A DNA stretch of 60,731 bases from Clostridia bacterium (GTDB lineage: Bacteria; Bacillota_A; Clostridia; Oscillospirales; CAG-272), in NCBI GenBank assembly GCA_017501175.1, contig JAFVXK010000010.1, positions 1-60,731 of the forward strand, given 5' to 3'. Shown piece by piece: positions 17,396-27,022 of the stretch (its first letter is position 1; each line of letters starts with the position of its first letter). Below the pieces are notes generated by a model. The model saw only the letters and a program-made list of their open reading frames with translations, was not told the DNA's origin and did no database searches. A program made the translations under genes and the position numbers.

Positions 17396-18973
17396 ATGGT
17401 AAGAGTAAATATTAAAGTACCAATTAAATATACCGACGAGCTTCTCGCCCTGAAAATATCCGAGGAGCTCGGTTTTCCGCGCTTTGAGATAACCTCGGTT
17501 GAGGTAAGGCGGCGCACGCTTGACCTTACGGATAAGAGCTCGCCTGTTTATAAAATGACTGTGGCTTTTTCGGCATCACCCGAAAGAGAAGCTGGACTTC
17601 TCAAGATGAAAAAACGGGTTTCACCCGACCCCGTGTTGAGTTTTTCTCTGCCAAAGCGCACTCTTGGATATGCTCCCGTCGTCGTCGGCGCAGGTCCGGC
17701 AGGACTTTTTGCAGCACTAACACTTGCAAGGGCGGGGGCGATGCCGCTTCTCGTTGAAAGAGGACTTCCCGTTGAGGAAAGGCGTGCAAAGGTTGACCTC
17801 TTTAATAAGTTCGGTGTCCTTGACACCGAGTGCAATATACAGTTTGGCGAGGGCGGAGCAGGTACTTATTCCGACGGAAAGCTGAAATACGGCAGTATGG
17901 ATAAATACAAGCTCGCGGTTCTTTCCGAGCTTGTGAAAATGGGAGCTGATGAGGAAATCCTCTACTCAACCGACGCGCACGTAGGCACGGACAAGCTCTC
18001 GGATATAGTCAAAAAAATAAGAGAGGAAATAATCTCTCTCGGCGGTAAAATTATGTTTTCCACCCGTCTTACAGATATAAAGGTAAGAGAGGGTGCGATT
18101 GTTGGCGCGGTTCTTGAAGCGCCTGAGGGCAGAGTAGAGATAGATACGCACGCAGTAATAATGGCGACGGGACACAGCGCACGCGACAGCTTCCGTATGC
18201 TGAAGAGCCACGGCGTAAAAATGACGCCTAAGGGCTTTGGTATCGGCGTGAGAATTGAGCACCCGCGTGAGTGTATAAACGAGCTTGTTTACGGCAAGGG
18301 CTATTCGCAGGAGCTTCCGACGGCGTCCTATCACCTCGTAACGCATCTTTCGTCGGGCAGGAGCGTTTATAGCTTCTGTATGTGTCCCGGCGGAAGCGTC
18401 GTAGCCGCGGCAAGTGATGAGGGCGGTGTCGTTACCAACGGAATGAGCGAGCACGCACGGGACGGGGAGAATTCCAACGCGGCGCTACTCGTATCGGTTA
18501 TACCTGACGACTTTGGCTCTGACGACGCACTCGCGGGAATAGAGCTGCAAGGCAGAATTGAGAGGGCGGCATTTAGGGCAGCAGGTGGCGATTACACCGC
18601 ACCCGTGTGGAGAATTTGCGACTTTACCAAGAAAAATCCGACCTCAAGGATAGGCGACGTTTCACCCTCATATCCGAGAGGCACAGCTTTCGTGCCCCCT
18701 GAGGAATATCTGCCTGAGTATATAACAGAGTCGCTTCGCGCGGCAATACACGACTTTGACGAGTGGCTTCCCGGATTTTACTACCCCGACGCTATATTGA
18801 CGGGTGCTGAAACGCGAAGCACCTCGCCTCTGCGCGTTGAGCGCGGCGAGGATTATCAGTCTGTAACCTTAAAGGGACTTTATCCGATAGGCGAGGGCGC
18901 AGGCTACGCGGGCGGTATAATCTCCTCGGCAACCGATGGCGTGCGCGCCGCAGAAGCACTGATTTTGCATTAA
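17396..18973 (+). CDS. FAD-dependent dehydrogenase, COG2509-like
   Basis: 525 residues. Residues ~1-85 form a lead-in domain. Then comes the dinucleotide motif VVGAGPAGLFAALTLARAG with LVERG (~100-120), FGEGGAGTYSDGKLKYG, ATGHSARDSF, and a C-terminal GEGAGYAGGIISSATDGVRAAEA FAD-contact motif. This pattern is that of the widespread uncharacterised FAD-dependent proteins related to geranylgeranyl reductase and glycerol-3-phosphate dehydrogenase folds. No membrane segment is seen. Substrate is unknown. It appears monocistronic, with a hairpin terminator after it. Confidence 0.85.
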   Translation: MVRVNIKVPIKYTDELLALKISEELGFPRFEITSVEVRRRTLDLTDKSSPVYKMTVAFSASPEREAGLLKMKKRVSPDPVLSFSLPKRTLGYAPVVVGAGPAGLFAALTLARAGAMPLLVERGLPVEERRAKVDLFNKFGVLDTECNIQFGEGGAGTYSDGKLKYGSMDKYKLAVLSELVKMGADEEILYSTDAHVGTDKLSDIVKKIREEIISLGGKIMFSTRLTDIKVREGAIVGAVLEAPEGRVEIDTHAVIMATGHSARDSFRMLKSHGVKMTPKGFGIGVRIEHPRECINELVYGKGYSQELPTASYHLVTHLSSGRSVYSFCMCPGGSVVAAASDEGGVVTNGMSEHARDGENSNAALLVSVIPDDFGSDDALAGIELQGRIERAAFRAAGGDYTAPVWRICDFTKKNPTSRIGDVSPSYPRGTAFVPPEEYLPEYITESLRAAIHDFDEWLPGFYYPDAILTGAETRSTSPLRVERGEDYQSVTLKGLYPIGEGAGYAGGIISSATDGVRAAEALILH

Positions 18974-18984
18974 AGAACAAAAAA

Positions 18985-19016
18985 GTGGCATACCGTGTTA
19001 AGTTTCGGTATGCCAT
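18985..19016. terminator. Bidirectional terminator between flavoprotein and M29 peptidase genes
   Basis: TGGCATACCG (18986-18995) pairs with CGGTATGCCA (19006-19015) around a 10-base loop. It sits between convergent genes. The adjacent A run (18979-18984) gives a U tract for the minus-strand transcript. Confidence 0.65.
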
Positions 19017-19043
19017 ATTCGTGTTTGCGGCTCTTTATGAAAG

Positions 19044-20270
19044 TCAGAAAGCCCAGTTTCCGTCCTTGAAAATCGGGATTTCCTTACCGCCATCAAGGAC
19101 TGCGGTGATATTCATATCCTCCGTGCCAATCATAAAGTCCTCGTGTACTATTGAGTCGTTAATTCCTCGCGCGTGGCACTCCTCCTCGGTGCATTTGTCG
19201 TAATCACGGAGCGTGTTGGTAAATCCGCGTCCAAGCGCAAGATGGCAGGCGGCGTTCTCGTCAAACAGAGTGTTATAGAAGAGTATGCCCGACTCGCGTA
19301 TCGGAGAGGAGTAGGGAACAAGCGCGACCTCACCAAGATACGCCGCGCCCTCGTCCATAGAGATTATCTCGCGGAGCATTTCCTCATTTTTCTCAGCGCC
19401 GACCTCGACAGCACGGCCGCCCTCAAATCTAATCCAGAAGTTTTCAATAAGCTGACCGCCGTAGGAAAGAGGCTTTGAGGAATGGACTATGCCGTCGGCG
19501 TCACCGCGGCGGGGCGAGGTAAATACCTCCTCCGAGGGAATATTCGGGTTGAAATAAACGTTTGAGCCGAGCGTGCGCTCCCCACCCGCCATAAAGACGG
19601 CGTCGGGAAGAAGTCCTACGCGGAAGTCCGTGCCGTTTTTCGAGCTGTATTTCAGCTCCTTGATACCAAGCGAGTTGAGATACTCGCATCTTGCGGCGAG
19701 GTCGCTGTTGTGTCTTTCCCACGCGGAAATCGGGTCGTCGTAGGCGCGCGAGGTCGAGAGAATTGCCTCCCAGAGCTTTTCGACGGCAACACTCGTGCGC
19801 TCACCGGGGAATACCTTTTTAGCCCACTCCTTGCCCGGTACTGCGGCGATGCACCACTGATAGCGGTTTTCCATCTTCATTCTTATCGGCTTTATAGTTT
19901 TTTGACGTCTTGCCATAGCCGAGGCGTATTTTTTCTGATTGATGCCCGAAAGTCCGTCGGGGTCCTCCGAGAGAAGATATATCTTGCAGGGAAGCACCTC
20001 TGCCTGTCTTTCCCATTTCTTTATTTGCCAGTCCTCAAGCTCGCCGAGAACCTTTTCCGTGCAATATCTGACGTGCGACTTCATAAGAGGCTGGTAGCTG
20101 AAATCTACCGAAACCTTTTTTGCTCCCGCACGGTAGCACTCGTCGACTACCATCTTGACGAATTCGGGCTGGTCAAGCTCGGCGGTTATTATTACCTCCT
20201 GCCCCTTTTGTACGTTGACGCCGCAGCGCGCAATGAGGTTGGCGTATTTTTTCAGTCTTGTTTTGTTCAT
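19044..20270 (-). CDS. M29-family metallo-aminopeptidase
   Basis: Removes N-terminal amino acids from peptides; cytosolic, two-metal enzyme (AmpS/AmpT/PepS family). 408 residues, normal length. Conserved metal and catalytic segments: FNPNIPSEEVFTSP, GEVALVPYSSPI, YNTLFDENAACHLALG and NDSIVHEDFMIG, which supply the Glu, His, Tyr and Asp residues of the family. GAGG precedes the ATG. It lies 13 bases after pepD on the same strand, so the two peptidases are probably co-transcribed for intracellular peptide turnover. Confidence 0.92.
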   Translation of the reverse strand: MNKTRLKKYANLIARCGVNVQKGQEVIITAELDQPEFVKMVVDECYRAGAKKVSVDFSYQPLMKSHVRYCTEKVLGELEDWQIKKWERQAEVLPCKIYLLSEDPDGLSGINQKKYASAMARRQKTIKPIRMKMENRYQWCIAAVPGKEWAKKVFPGERTSVAVEKLWEAILSTSRAYDDPISAWERHNSDLAARCEYLNSLGIKELKYSSKNGTDFRVGLLPDAVFMAGGERTLGSNVYFNPNIPSEEVFTSPRRGDADGIVHSSKPLSYGGQLIENFWIRFEGGRAVEVGAEKNEEMLREIISMDEGAAYLGEVALVPYSSPIRESGILFYNTLFDENAACHLALGRGFTNTLRDYDKCTEEECHARGINDSIVHEDFMIGTEDMNITAVLDGGKEIPIFKDGNWAF

Positions 20271-20283
20271 TTTTATTACCTCT

Positions 20284-21777
20284 TTATATGCTTTTCAATA
20301 CTTCCTTTAGATAGTCCCAAACGCGCACGAACGAGGGAACAGACAGACGCTCTTCGGTTGTATGCACGTCGAAAATGTCAGGGCCGATGGAAATGCAGTC
20401 GAGCCCCTCAAGCTTTTCGGCAAGGATACCGCATTCAAGCCCCGCGTGAATTATTACGACCTTCGGAGCTTTTCCGTACCTTTTCTCATAGACACCCACC
20501 ATAACGTCGCGCAGGTGGGATTTTTCTTTATATTCCCAAGCAGGATACGCTCCTCGCTCACCGTATTTTGCGCCGAGGCGCTTTGCGGTATCGGCAAGCC
20601 TTTCACAGAGCCTTGCCTTTTCTTTTCCGATGGCGCTTCTTACCGAGAGCGAAGCCACCGCACACTCGCCGAGCCTTAAAATACCGAGGTTCAGAGAGGT
20701 TTCAACAAGGTCGGGAATAGCACGGCTCATAGCGATAACACCGCTTGGCAATAAGATTAGAAGCGAGGTGAGGGTTGCCGTGCTTTCGCGGTCCAGCGCT
20801 TTTTCGGGAAGAGGGACCTCCTCAATATCCAAGGCGGCGTTTGGCTCAATATCAAGAAGCGTAAGCCCCGTTTCGTCCAATTTTCGAAGCTCGTTTATCG
20901 GCAGATTTGGGATTACCGCGAATGTAGCCTGTCTTCGCGAGAACGCGTATCGAAGCCTTTCGGGCAGGTCGTCACCGCCGGTGATAACCGCACAGCACTC
21001 GAGCGGAATTGCATTGTCGGCATTACCGCCACTCATCTCGGCAATCTCCCAGTCAAACGGGTAGAGCATATTGAACAGCTCTCCCATAACCTTTATCGCG
21101 TTTGAGCGTCCCTTGTCAATCTCAATACCGCTGTGACCGCCTAAAAGACCGTGAAGCCGTACCCTGTACGCCTTTTTGGCATCGGTTTTTTCATATTTTA
21201 CGGGAAGTGAAATATCACATCTTACGCCCCCCGCGCATCCGGCGGTAAAAACACCCTCCTCCTCGGAGTCAATATTGATAAGCGTCCTGCCACAAAGCGC
21301 CCTGCCGTCAAGCTCCGTAGCTCCGAGAAGCCCGATTTCCTCGTTTGAGGTTATCAGCACCTCAAGATTTGGGTGTGCCTCTGCCGCCCCGTCAAGAAGC
21401 GCGAGTGCATAGGCAAGAGCCACACCGTCGTCAGCTCCGAGTGTAGTTTCACGCGCTTTTATAAGGTCGCCGTCGCGGTAGATGTCAAGCCCCTCGCGCG
21501 TCATATCCTTTGCGGAGTCAGCCGTCTTTTCGGCAACTATGTCCGAGTGACCCTGAATTATCACCGTCGGTCTATCTTCATAGCCTCTCGTTGCGGGCTT
21601 TTTTATAATTACGTTGTCCTCTGCGTCGCGGATATATTCAAGTCCGCGAGCTTTTGCAAAATTCACAAGATATTCGGCAATCCCCGAGGTGTTTTCCGAG
21701 CCGCGCGGTACCAGGGAAATTTCCTCAAAATATTTGAATATCGGGGCGTACCCTTCAAAGCCCGTAATATCAAGCAT
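20284..21777 (-). CDS. pepD: Aminoacyl-histidine dipeptidase, M20C family
   Basis: Zinc dipeptidase acting on Xaa-His and other dipeptides. 497 residues, the usual size. Metal-site motifs: IIQGHSDIV (His, Asp), TLGADDGVALA (Asp), TSNEEIGLLGA (Glu-Glu), NIDSEEEGVF, and a C-terminal GPDIFDVHTTEERL with the last ligand histidine. AAAGGAG is well spaced before the ATG. It is followed closely by the M29 aminopeptidase gene. Confidence 0.93.
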   Translation of the reverse strand: MLDITGFEGYAPIFKYFEEISLVPRGSENTSGIAEYLVNFAKARGLEYIRDAEDNVIIKKPATRGYEDRPTVIIQGHSDIVAEKTADSAKDMTREGLDIYRDGDLIKARETTLGADDGVALAYALALLDGAAEAHPNLEVLITSNEEIGLLGATELDGRALCGRTLINIDSEEEGVFTAGCAGGVRCDISLPVKYEKTDAKKAYRVRLHGLLGGHSGIEIDKGRSNAIKVMGELFNMLYPFDWEIAEMSGGNADNAIPLECCAVITGGDDLPERLRYAFSRRQATFAVIPNLPINELRKLDETGLTLLDIEPNAALDIEEVPLPEKALDRESTATLTSLLILLPSGVIAMSRAIPDLVETSLNLGILRLGECAVASLSVRSAIGKEKARLCERLADTAKRLGAKYGERGAYPAWEYKEKSHLRDVMVGVYEKRYGKAPKVVIIHAGLECGILAEKLEGLDCISIGPDIFDVHTTEERLSVPSFVRVWDYLKEVLKSI

Positions 21778-21862
21778 AGCCCTTCTCCTTTGCCAAAGTT
21801 ATATATATTTTGTCCGAGTTTTGATGATTTTTCCGTTGCTTTTAGAAAATGCCGATTTTTGC

Positions 21863-22411
21863 TTATGCGTTTTCGTCAATGCAGATGCGGCGATAGGTTT
21901 TCTTCATATATTTTTTGTTCAGAATATATTTCTCGCCATGCTCGGCAAGGTCATAGAAGACGGTTTCGAGAAATTTCATCGTTTTTGGATTGCCGCCGAC
22001 CTTGCAGCCTGTGTGTATCCAATGGTCGAGGGCGTCCTTTGGCTTGTAGTCCTTACCGCGATAGGTCTTTGTAGCGGCGAGCTTGTCGCACACGCACTCA
22101 ACGGCAAAGGCGTAGGGCATCAAGGGCTGTACCTCGCACTCGGGGTCGAGCCAATACTCGAGGTGGTGGCGGTTTCTGCCCTTGTGGTGAAGCCACGCGA
22201 GGCTCACTCCGCGCTCACGTCGGCAGGCGACTATCGGTGAGTAAGTGCCCCTATAATATTTCGCGCTCTCAAAGAGCTCCGTCGGTGAGAATTTAGAGAG
22301 GTCGTGCACAAGACCGCGCCATATAATACCGCACCTCGCGCAGTGGATAAAAACTTTGTTTTTATGTCTTATAACGAGCGATAAATGCTTGAAAAAGCTT
22401 CCGATGCCCAT
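21863..22411 (-). CDS. DUF5662-family protein
   Basis: 182 residues of unknown function. His-rich conserved patches are visible: HDLSKFSPTELFESAKYYRG and WLHHKGRNRHHLEYW, with a further DHWIHTG. These fit the DUF5662 family, members of which have sometimes been labelled catalase without evidence. The clustered His and Asp residues suggest a metal site (inference). No signal peptide or membrane segment is seen. GGAG precedes the ATG. It stands alone between pepD and a divergent gene. Confidence 0.75.
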   Translation of the reverse strand: MGIGSFFKHLSLVIRHKNKVFIHCARCGIIWRGLVHDLSKFSPTELFESAKYYRGTYSPIVACRRERGVSLAWLHHKGRNRHHLEYWLDPECEVQPLMPYAFAVECVCDKLAATKTYRGKDYKPKDALDHWIHTGCKVGGNPKTMKFLETVFYDLAEHGEKYILNKKYMKKTYRRICIDENA

Positions 22412-22508
22412 AATCCAACTCCAAAAAATAAATTTTCATAAAAATTATACATCAAAGACGCAAGAAAGTCAACAAAACGGAGAAAATAAAGCCGTTACAA
22501 AAAAAGCA

Positions 22509-22537
22509 TTGACAACGAAATGCCGTTGTGCTATATT
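22509..22537 (+). promoter_or_regulatory. Promoter of the DUF3810-type gene
   Basis: TTGACA (22509-22514), 17 bases, TATATT (22532-22537). GGAGG follows at about 22555. Confidence 0.7.
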
Positions 22538-22564
22538 TAATATATAAATTTTGGCGGAGGGAAA

Positions 22565-23662
22565 ATGGTTAAGGTTAAAGGCTTCATAAAAAAATATATA
22601 CCCGTATTCACGCTCGTCAGCGTTGTTCTTGCCCTTTTGTCGCTCACGTTTACTCTGATAGCGAGAAGCTCATATGCCTTTGCCGACTTTATAAACTCCA
22701 CCGTGTCCGAGGCATACCGCTTTGTTATGGCTAAAATAACGGGAATTTTCCCGTTTTCGCTCTTTGAGGTCTTGATGTACCTTATCGTTCCCCTGGTGGT
22801 GTTCCTTATAGTCATAGCGTTCAAGGTGTTTCGCACCGACGTCGCGCGGATAAGATATGCGTTTACGCTTTTCGGCGTGGTGCTTCTAATATACACGGCA
22901 TATGCCTTTGCGCTCTCGATGCCGTACAGTGTAACGCCCTTAGACGAAAGACTGGAGCTTTCCGATACCGAGGTAAACGAGGATAATCTCTATGAAACGG
23001 CAAAGCTTCTGCTTGACGAGGCAAACGCTCTCGCAGAGGAGCTTGAGTTTGACGAGACGGGCTCGGCTGTGATGCCGTATTCGCTTGACGACTTAAGCCG
23101 TAAAATCAGCGAGGGCTACGCCGCCCTTTCCGAAAAGTATGACTTTATTGGCGGATATTCCTCGCGTGTCAAGCCTATTATGACAGAGGGGGCGATGTCC
23201 TCTTTGCGACTTCTCGGAATATACACCTATTATACGGGCGAGGCTAATCTGAATATCCACTATCCCGATTTTAATCTGCCGTTTACAACGGCACACGAGT
23301 TCGCGCACCAGCGAGGCATCGCGCGTGAAAACGAGGCGAATTTCGTAGCCTTTCTCGTTTGCCTTGAGACAGACGACGCCTTTATAAGATACAGCGGCTA
23401 TCTCCGTCTTTACGAGTACGTAGCAAACTCGCTTTACAGAACGAATAAGGACAGATACCGCGAGCTTATCGCGGATATGAGCGACGCCGTACGCGGTGAG
23501 CTTGTATTCGACAGCGAGGTGTCTAAAAAATATGCCAATTCCTTTATTGGCGAGCTGTCGCATAACGTCAACGACCTATTCCTCAAAATGAACGGTACTG
23601 AGGGTGTCGTCAGCTACGGACTTGTCACAAGACTTGCCGTCGCATATTACGCCGAGGGCTGA
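22565..23662 (+). CDS. DUF3810-like membrane metallopeptidase (putative)
   Basis: 365 residues. Three hydrophobic segments occupy the first third (~13-35, ~62-86, ~96-116). The soluble remainder contains TTAHEFAHQRGIARENEANF at ~240-259, i.e. HExxH plus a downstream ENEAN glutamate, the zinc-peptidase pattern. A second hydrophobic stretch does not follow, so the catalytic part lies on one side of the membrane. This architecture fits DUF3810. The substrate is unknown. A strong promoter and GGAGG precede it; murA follows after 69 bases and may be co-transcribed. Confidence 0.8.
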   Translation: MVKVKGFIKKYIPVFTLVSVVLALLSLTFTLIARSSYAFADFINSTVSEAYRFVMAKITGIFPFSLFEVLMYLIVPLVVFLIVIAFKVFRTDVARIRYAFTLFGVVLLIYTAYAFALSMPYSVTPLDERLELSDTEVNEDNLYETAKLLLDEANALAEELEFDETGSAVMPYSLDDLSRKISEGYAALSEKYDFIGGYSSRVKPIMTEGAMSSLRLLGIYTYYTGEANLNIHYPDFNLPFTTAHEFAHQRGIARENEANFVAFLVCLETDDAFIRYSGYLRLYEYVANSLYRTNKDRYRELIADMSDAVRGELVFDSEVSKKYANSFIGELSHNVNDLFLKMNGTEGVVSYGLVTRLAVAYYAEG

Positions 23663-23731
23663 TTTTCGGTGAAGTAACCTTGCCTCACGACTTCGAATAT
23701 GATGGTAACATCAAATACATTCGGAGTATTT

Positions 23732-24952
23732 ATGGCAAAAATAACCGTCAGGGGCGGCTCGTCGCTTGCGGGTGACGTCACCGTCAGCGGCTCGAAGAAC
23801 GCCGCGCTTCCAATTATATTTTCAACTCTTCTCACAAGGGGAGTAAACCGCATTTACGGCGCTCCCGATATTGGCGACGTGCGCGTTGCTCTTAAAATAA
23901 TAGAGGGCTTTGGCGCGTCGGTTCTCCGTCAGGGGCGTGAGCTTATTATAGACACATCGGTTTTGCGCTACGCGCGTCCCTGTGACTCGCTTGTTTCGGC
24001 AATACGCGCCTCGACATATCTTCTCGGCGCGTCGCTTTCGAGGTTTGGCATAGCTGAGCTCCAATCATTCGGCGGTTGCGGATTTCAGACGCGTCCGATA
24101 GATTTTCATATTATGGCGTGCGAGCGCTTCGGAGCTTGTCTTACCGACGGGAAATTACTCGCGCACGGTCTTTCGGGGGCGCATATACGCTTTCCGAGGG
24201 CGTCGGTTGGCGCAACCGTAAACGCAATTTTACTTGCCGCCTCGGCAAAGGGCAAAAGCGTCATAGAAAATTACGCGCGTGAGCCGCATATATTCGGGCT
24301 CATAGACTTTCTTGCCTCGGCAGGCGCAGAAATTACCGTTACCGACGAGGCTATAACCGTTGAGGGACGCGAGCTTTCGGGTGGGTGCACCGCTATTGAG
24401 GGTGACGCTATTGAGGCGGGCACTTACGCCGTGCTTTCGCTTCTTACGGGCGGCAATATCCGAGTTCGCGGCGTCGAGCCGTCTGCGCTTTCCTCGTTTT
24501 TCGAGCCGCTTCTTGAGAGCGGAGCGAGCCTTGATTTATCGGACGGTATCCGCCTTTACGGACGGCTTTCCCACCCGTCGCATATTGTCGCTCTGCCGTA
24601 TCCCGACTTTCCGACAGACCTTCAGCCGATAGCGGCGACAGCACTTGCCTTTTACGAGGGCGGAATAATTGAGGATAGGGTTTGGCAGGGAAGATTTGGA
24701 TATCTTTCGGCACTTGCGCCGTTTGGAGTTCGTTTTTCGGCGTATCCTTCCTCGGCACAGATATACCCCTCGGAGCTTCACGCGGCTGACACGGTAGCAC
24801 CCGACCTCAGAGGCGGCGCGGCGGCGCTGATTTTAGCGCTCACGGCGAATGGGGAGAGCCGAATATCCTCTCTCGAAACGATAGAACGAGGATATGAGAT
24901 GATAGAAGAGAAGCTCTCGCGGCTCGGCGCAGATATAAAAATCGAAAATTAA
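23732..24952 (+). CDS. murA: UDP-N-acetylglucosamine 1-carboxyvinyltransferase
   Basis: First committed step of peptidoglycan synthesis: enolpyruvyl transfer from PEP to UDP-GlcNAc. 406 residues. It retains SGSKNAALPI (catalytic lysine), RASTYLLG, GGCGFQTRPIDFH with the PEP-binding cysteine (the fosfomycin target in the family), SVGAT, FPTDLQ with the catalytic Asp, and ERGYEMIEEKL. Loop sequences differ from E. coli MurA, and Gram-positives often carry two MurA paralogues, so this may be the second copy. GGAG at 23723 selects the ATG at 23732 over an upstream in-frame ATG pair. Confidence 0.88.
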   Translation: MAKITVRGGSSLAGDVTVSGSKNAALPIIFSTLLTRGVNRIYGAPDIGDVRVALKIIEGFGASVLRQGRELIIDTSVLRYARPCDSLVSAIRASTYLLGASLSRFGIAELQSFGGCGFQTRPIDFHIMACERFGACLTDGKLLAHGLSGAHIRFPRASVGATVNAILLAASAKGKSVIENYAREPHIFGLIDFLASAGAEITVTDEAITVEGRELSGGCTAIEGDAIEAGTYAVLSLLTGGNIRVRGVEPSALSSFFEPLLESGASLDLSDGIRLYGRLSHPSHIVALPYPDFPTDLQPIAATALAFYEGGIIEDRVWQGRFGYLSALAPFGVRFSAYPSSAQIYPSELHAADTVAPDLRGGAAALILALTANGESRISSLETIERGYEMIEEKLSRLGADIKIEN

Positions 24953-24980
24953 AGGAATTTTAAATAAAGAGGTACATAAA

Positions 24981-25820
24981 ATGAAGAGAATTGTGACAAT
25001 TCAGGACATTTGCAGTATAGGAAAGTGCTCGGGCACGGTAGCGCTTCCAATAATTTCGGCAGCGGGCGTTGAAACGGGAATTATCCCAACTGCCGTTCTT
25101 TCCACGCACACGATGTTCTCAAAATACACCTTCTGCGACCTTACGGGTGAGATACAGAAGATTTCCGACGCGCTTTTAGAGCAGGCGATAGATTTTGATG
25201 CGGTTTATACGGGATACCTCGGCTCGTTTGAGCAGCTCTCGCTCATATCCGACTTCATAGACCGTTATAAGACCGAGAAAAATCTCGTCCTAATTGATCC
25301 CGTAATGGCGGATAACGGCAGGCTCTATCCCGGATTTACCCCCGAGTTTGCCGCGGAAATGACAAGACTAGTGTCGAAGGCAGACCTCGTTATACCAAAT
25401 CTCACCGAGGCTTCCTTTATGCTTGGCATTCCCTATGCCGAAAGCTACGACGAGGAGTACGTCCGTGACGTTCTTCGCCGCCTCACCGCCCTCGGCTGCC
25501 CTACCGCCGCAATCACGGGTATAAGCTTTGAGGCTGATAAAATAGGAGTGTACTACTACGACGCACGTAGCGATAAATACTTCTACTACTGCAATGAGAA
25601 GCTCCCTGTATCCTATCACGGCACGGGCGATATATTCGCCTCGGCAACGCTTGGCGGACTTATGCGCGGACTTACTCCCGAAGGAGCACTCACCCTTGCC
25701 GTAGATTTCACCCTTGAATGTATGAAGCGCACAGTTGCCGATAAGGACAGCCGCTTCTACGGCGTAAACTTTGAGGAAGCCCTGCCAATGTACATCGAGA
25801 GAATCAATGCCGAGTGCTGA
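24981..25820 (+). CDS. pdxY: Pyridoxamine/pyridoxal kinase
   Basis: Phosphorylates B6 vitamers in salvage of pyridoxal phosphate. 279 residues, ribokinase fold of the PdxY/PdxK type. IQDICSIGKCSG at the N-terminus, DPVMADNGRLYPGF in the middle, TEASFMLGI, and the ATP-site/anion-hole segment SYHGTGDIFASATLGGLMRG with the catalytic Asp. It lies 28 bases after murA with a GAGG ribosome site, and is followed by a strong terminator. PLP is needed by the aminotransferases that finish Phe and Tyr synthesis, but no direct link is shown. Confidence 0.88.
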   Translation: MKRIVTIQDICSIGKCSGTVALPIISAAGVETGIIPTAVLSTHTMFSKYTFCDLTGEIQKISDALLEQAIDFDAVYTGYLGSFEQLSLISDFIDRYKTEKNLVLIDPVMADNGRLYPGFTPEFAAEMTRLVSKADLVIPNLTEASFMLGIPYAESYDEEYVRDVLRRLTALGCPTAAITGISFEADKIGVYYYDARSDKYFYYCNEKLPVSYHGTGDIFASATLGGLMRGLTPEGALTLAVDFTLECMKRTVADKDSRFYGVNFEEALPMYIERINAEC

Positions 25821-25837
25821 TTTTTTAAAACCAAGCA

Positions 25838-25874
25838 AAAAAAGCGAGCTTTTCTGTAAGGCTCGCTTTTTGAT
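25838..25874 (+). terminator. Intrinsic terminator after pyridoxamine kinase
   Basis: AAAAAGCGAGC (25839-25849) pairs perfectly with GCTCGCTTTTT (25861-25871), then a T-rich tract. It can also act in reverse for the convergent TIGR04086 gene. Confidence 0.8.
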
Positions 25875-25927
25875 TTTATCCCAAGGCGGCGGTACGCCTA
25901 CATTACGGATAAAGTAGTGTCTGCTTT

Positions 25928-26329
25928 CTATTTTCTGCGCTTTCTTTTCGGCTCGCGCGAGGCGAGGATTGCCGACACCGCGCTGATACCGATATACAAA
26001 AGGTAGTTTATAACGCTTGGAAGAGAAGGAAGTCCAGAGAAGATAACTCCCACGAGAAAAACCACGAGAACTAGCGCAAGCCCTGCGAGTGTGGCAATTA
26101 TAGCGCCGCCCTCACCGCATCTTTTTGCATTTATGAAGCCTGCAAGCGCTCCTGACAGCAGCATCGCCCCAAACGACCAAAGCTCGCTCTTGTAGGTTGG
26201 GTCAGAGCCGAGGTACAGTATCAGCGTCGCAAGAAGCATACAGCCGAAAAAGGAAAGCGTTGCTATGAGAAATCCCGTCAAAACCGAGCGAAGCGCACTA
26301 TTGTCCTTTGTTTTATAGCGTTTTGTCAT
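25928..26329 (-). CDS. TIGR04086-type small membrane protein
   Basis: 133 residues starting MTKRYKTKDNSALRSVLTG. Four hydrophobic segments (~18-38, ~48-66, ~74-98, ~104-122) and a basic C-terminus EPKRKRRK. Size, topology and position directly downstream of yajC match the TIGR04086 membrane-protein family of Firmicutes; function unknown. GGAGG lies just before the ATG at 26329. The open frame continues far upstream across yajC in another phase, but that Arg/Pro-rich stretch is a shadow. Confidence 0.78.
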   Translation of the reverse strand: MTKRYKTKDNSALRSVLTGFLIATLSFFGCMLLATLILYLGSDPTYKSELWSFGAMLLSGALAGFINAKRCGEGGAIIATLAGLALVLVVFLVGVIFSGLPSLPSVINYLLYIGISAVSAILASREPKRKRRK

Positions 26330-26396
26330 AAAAACGGCCTCCGAATAAGTCCTTTTATCTAAATTTATTCGAAGGCTTTCGTTTTTATGACTGTAT

Positions 26397-26822
26397 TTAT
26401 TTAGATTCCTTGTCTTCCGTCTCGGTAGCGTCGGTAGCGTCGGTAGCGTCGGCTTCCTTTGCCTCTGCCTCCTTAGCCTCGATAACCTGAGCCGCGAGGT
26501 CTGCCGCCTTAACGTCAACCGACCTGATAGCGCCCTTGAGGAAGCGAATCTTGGTCTTGTCCTTGGTGGTCTCAAGAACGAAGGTCTCGCCCTTGATTGA
26601 AACAATCTTACCGATAATGCCTCCGATGGTGGTAACCTCGTCGCCAACCTGGAGAGAATCTCTCATCTCGGCGTCCTTTTTCTCCTGCTTTTTCTGAGGA
26701 CGAATCATAAAGAAGTAGAATACCAAAACGAGCACGGCAACCATAATGAGAGTGCCCCAAATGCCGCCGCCCTGCTGCTGACCGCCGCCTGCGCTCTCAA
26801 GCAAAAATGCAAAATTAAGCAT
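26397..26822 (-). CDS. yajC: Preprotein translocase accessory subunit YajC
   Basis: Single-span membrane protein associated with SecDF and the SecYEG translocon. 141 residues: a Gly/Gln-rich N-terminus, one membrane helix (~22-40), FMIRPQKKQEKKDAEMRDSLQVGDEVTTIGGIIGKI, the family core, and an acidic Ala/Glu/Asp tail longer than usual. The tail contains three ATD repeats from a 9-base tandem repeat. No secD or secF is in the window. The downstream TIGR04086 gene is 67 bases away on the same strand. Confidence 0.92.
   Translation of the reverse strand: MLNFAFLLESAGGGQQQGGGIWGTLIMVAVLVLVFYFFMIRPQKKQEKKDAEMRDSLQVGDEVTTIGGIIGKIVSIKGETFVLETTKDKTKIRFLKGAIRSVDVKAADLAAQVIEAKEAEAKEADATDATDATETEDKESK
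26422..26448. repeat. Three tandem copies of TCGGTAGCG inside yajC
   Basis: A 9-base unit is repeated exactly three times, encoding Ala-Thr-Asp units in the acidic tail of YajC. Length variation by replication slippage would keep the frame. Confidence 0.85.
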
Positions 26823-26864
26823 AATTTTAAACCTTTCTTTGAAATATTTTTCTTAACAACCATT

Positions 26865-26893
26865 ATTATACAATAACCGGCGTATAAATTCAA
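26865..26893 (-). promoter_or_regulatory. Promoter of yajC
   Basis: On the minus strand TTGAAT (26888-26893), 17 bases, TATAAT (26865-26870). Confidence 0.65.
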
Positions 26894-27022
26894 GTGGGAA
26901 AGCTAATATTTTTACAAAATTAACATTTTTGAGTCCCGCACACTTTTTATAGGGCAAAATATCCAAAAAAAGCCGAGCATTTTATCTAAAACGACAAAAA
27001 TACAGATTTTGTTAAAAATCCG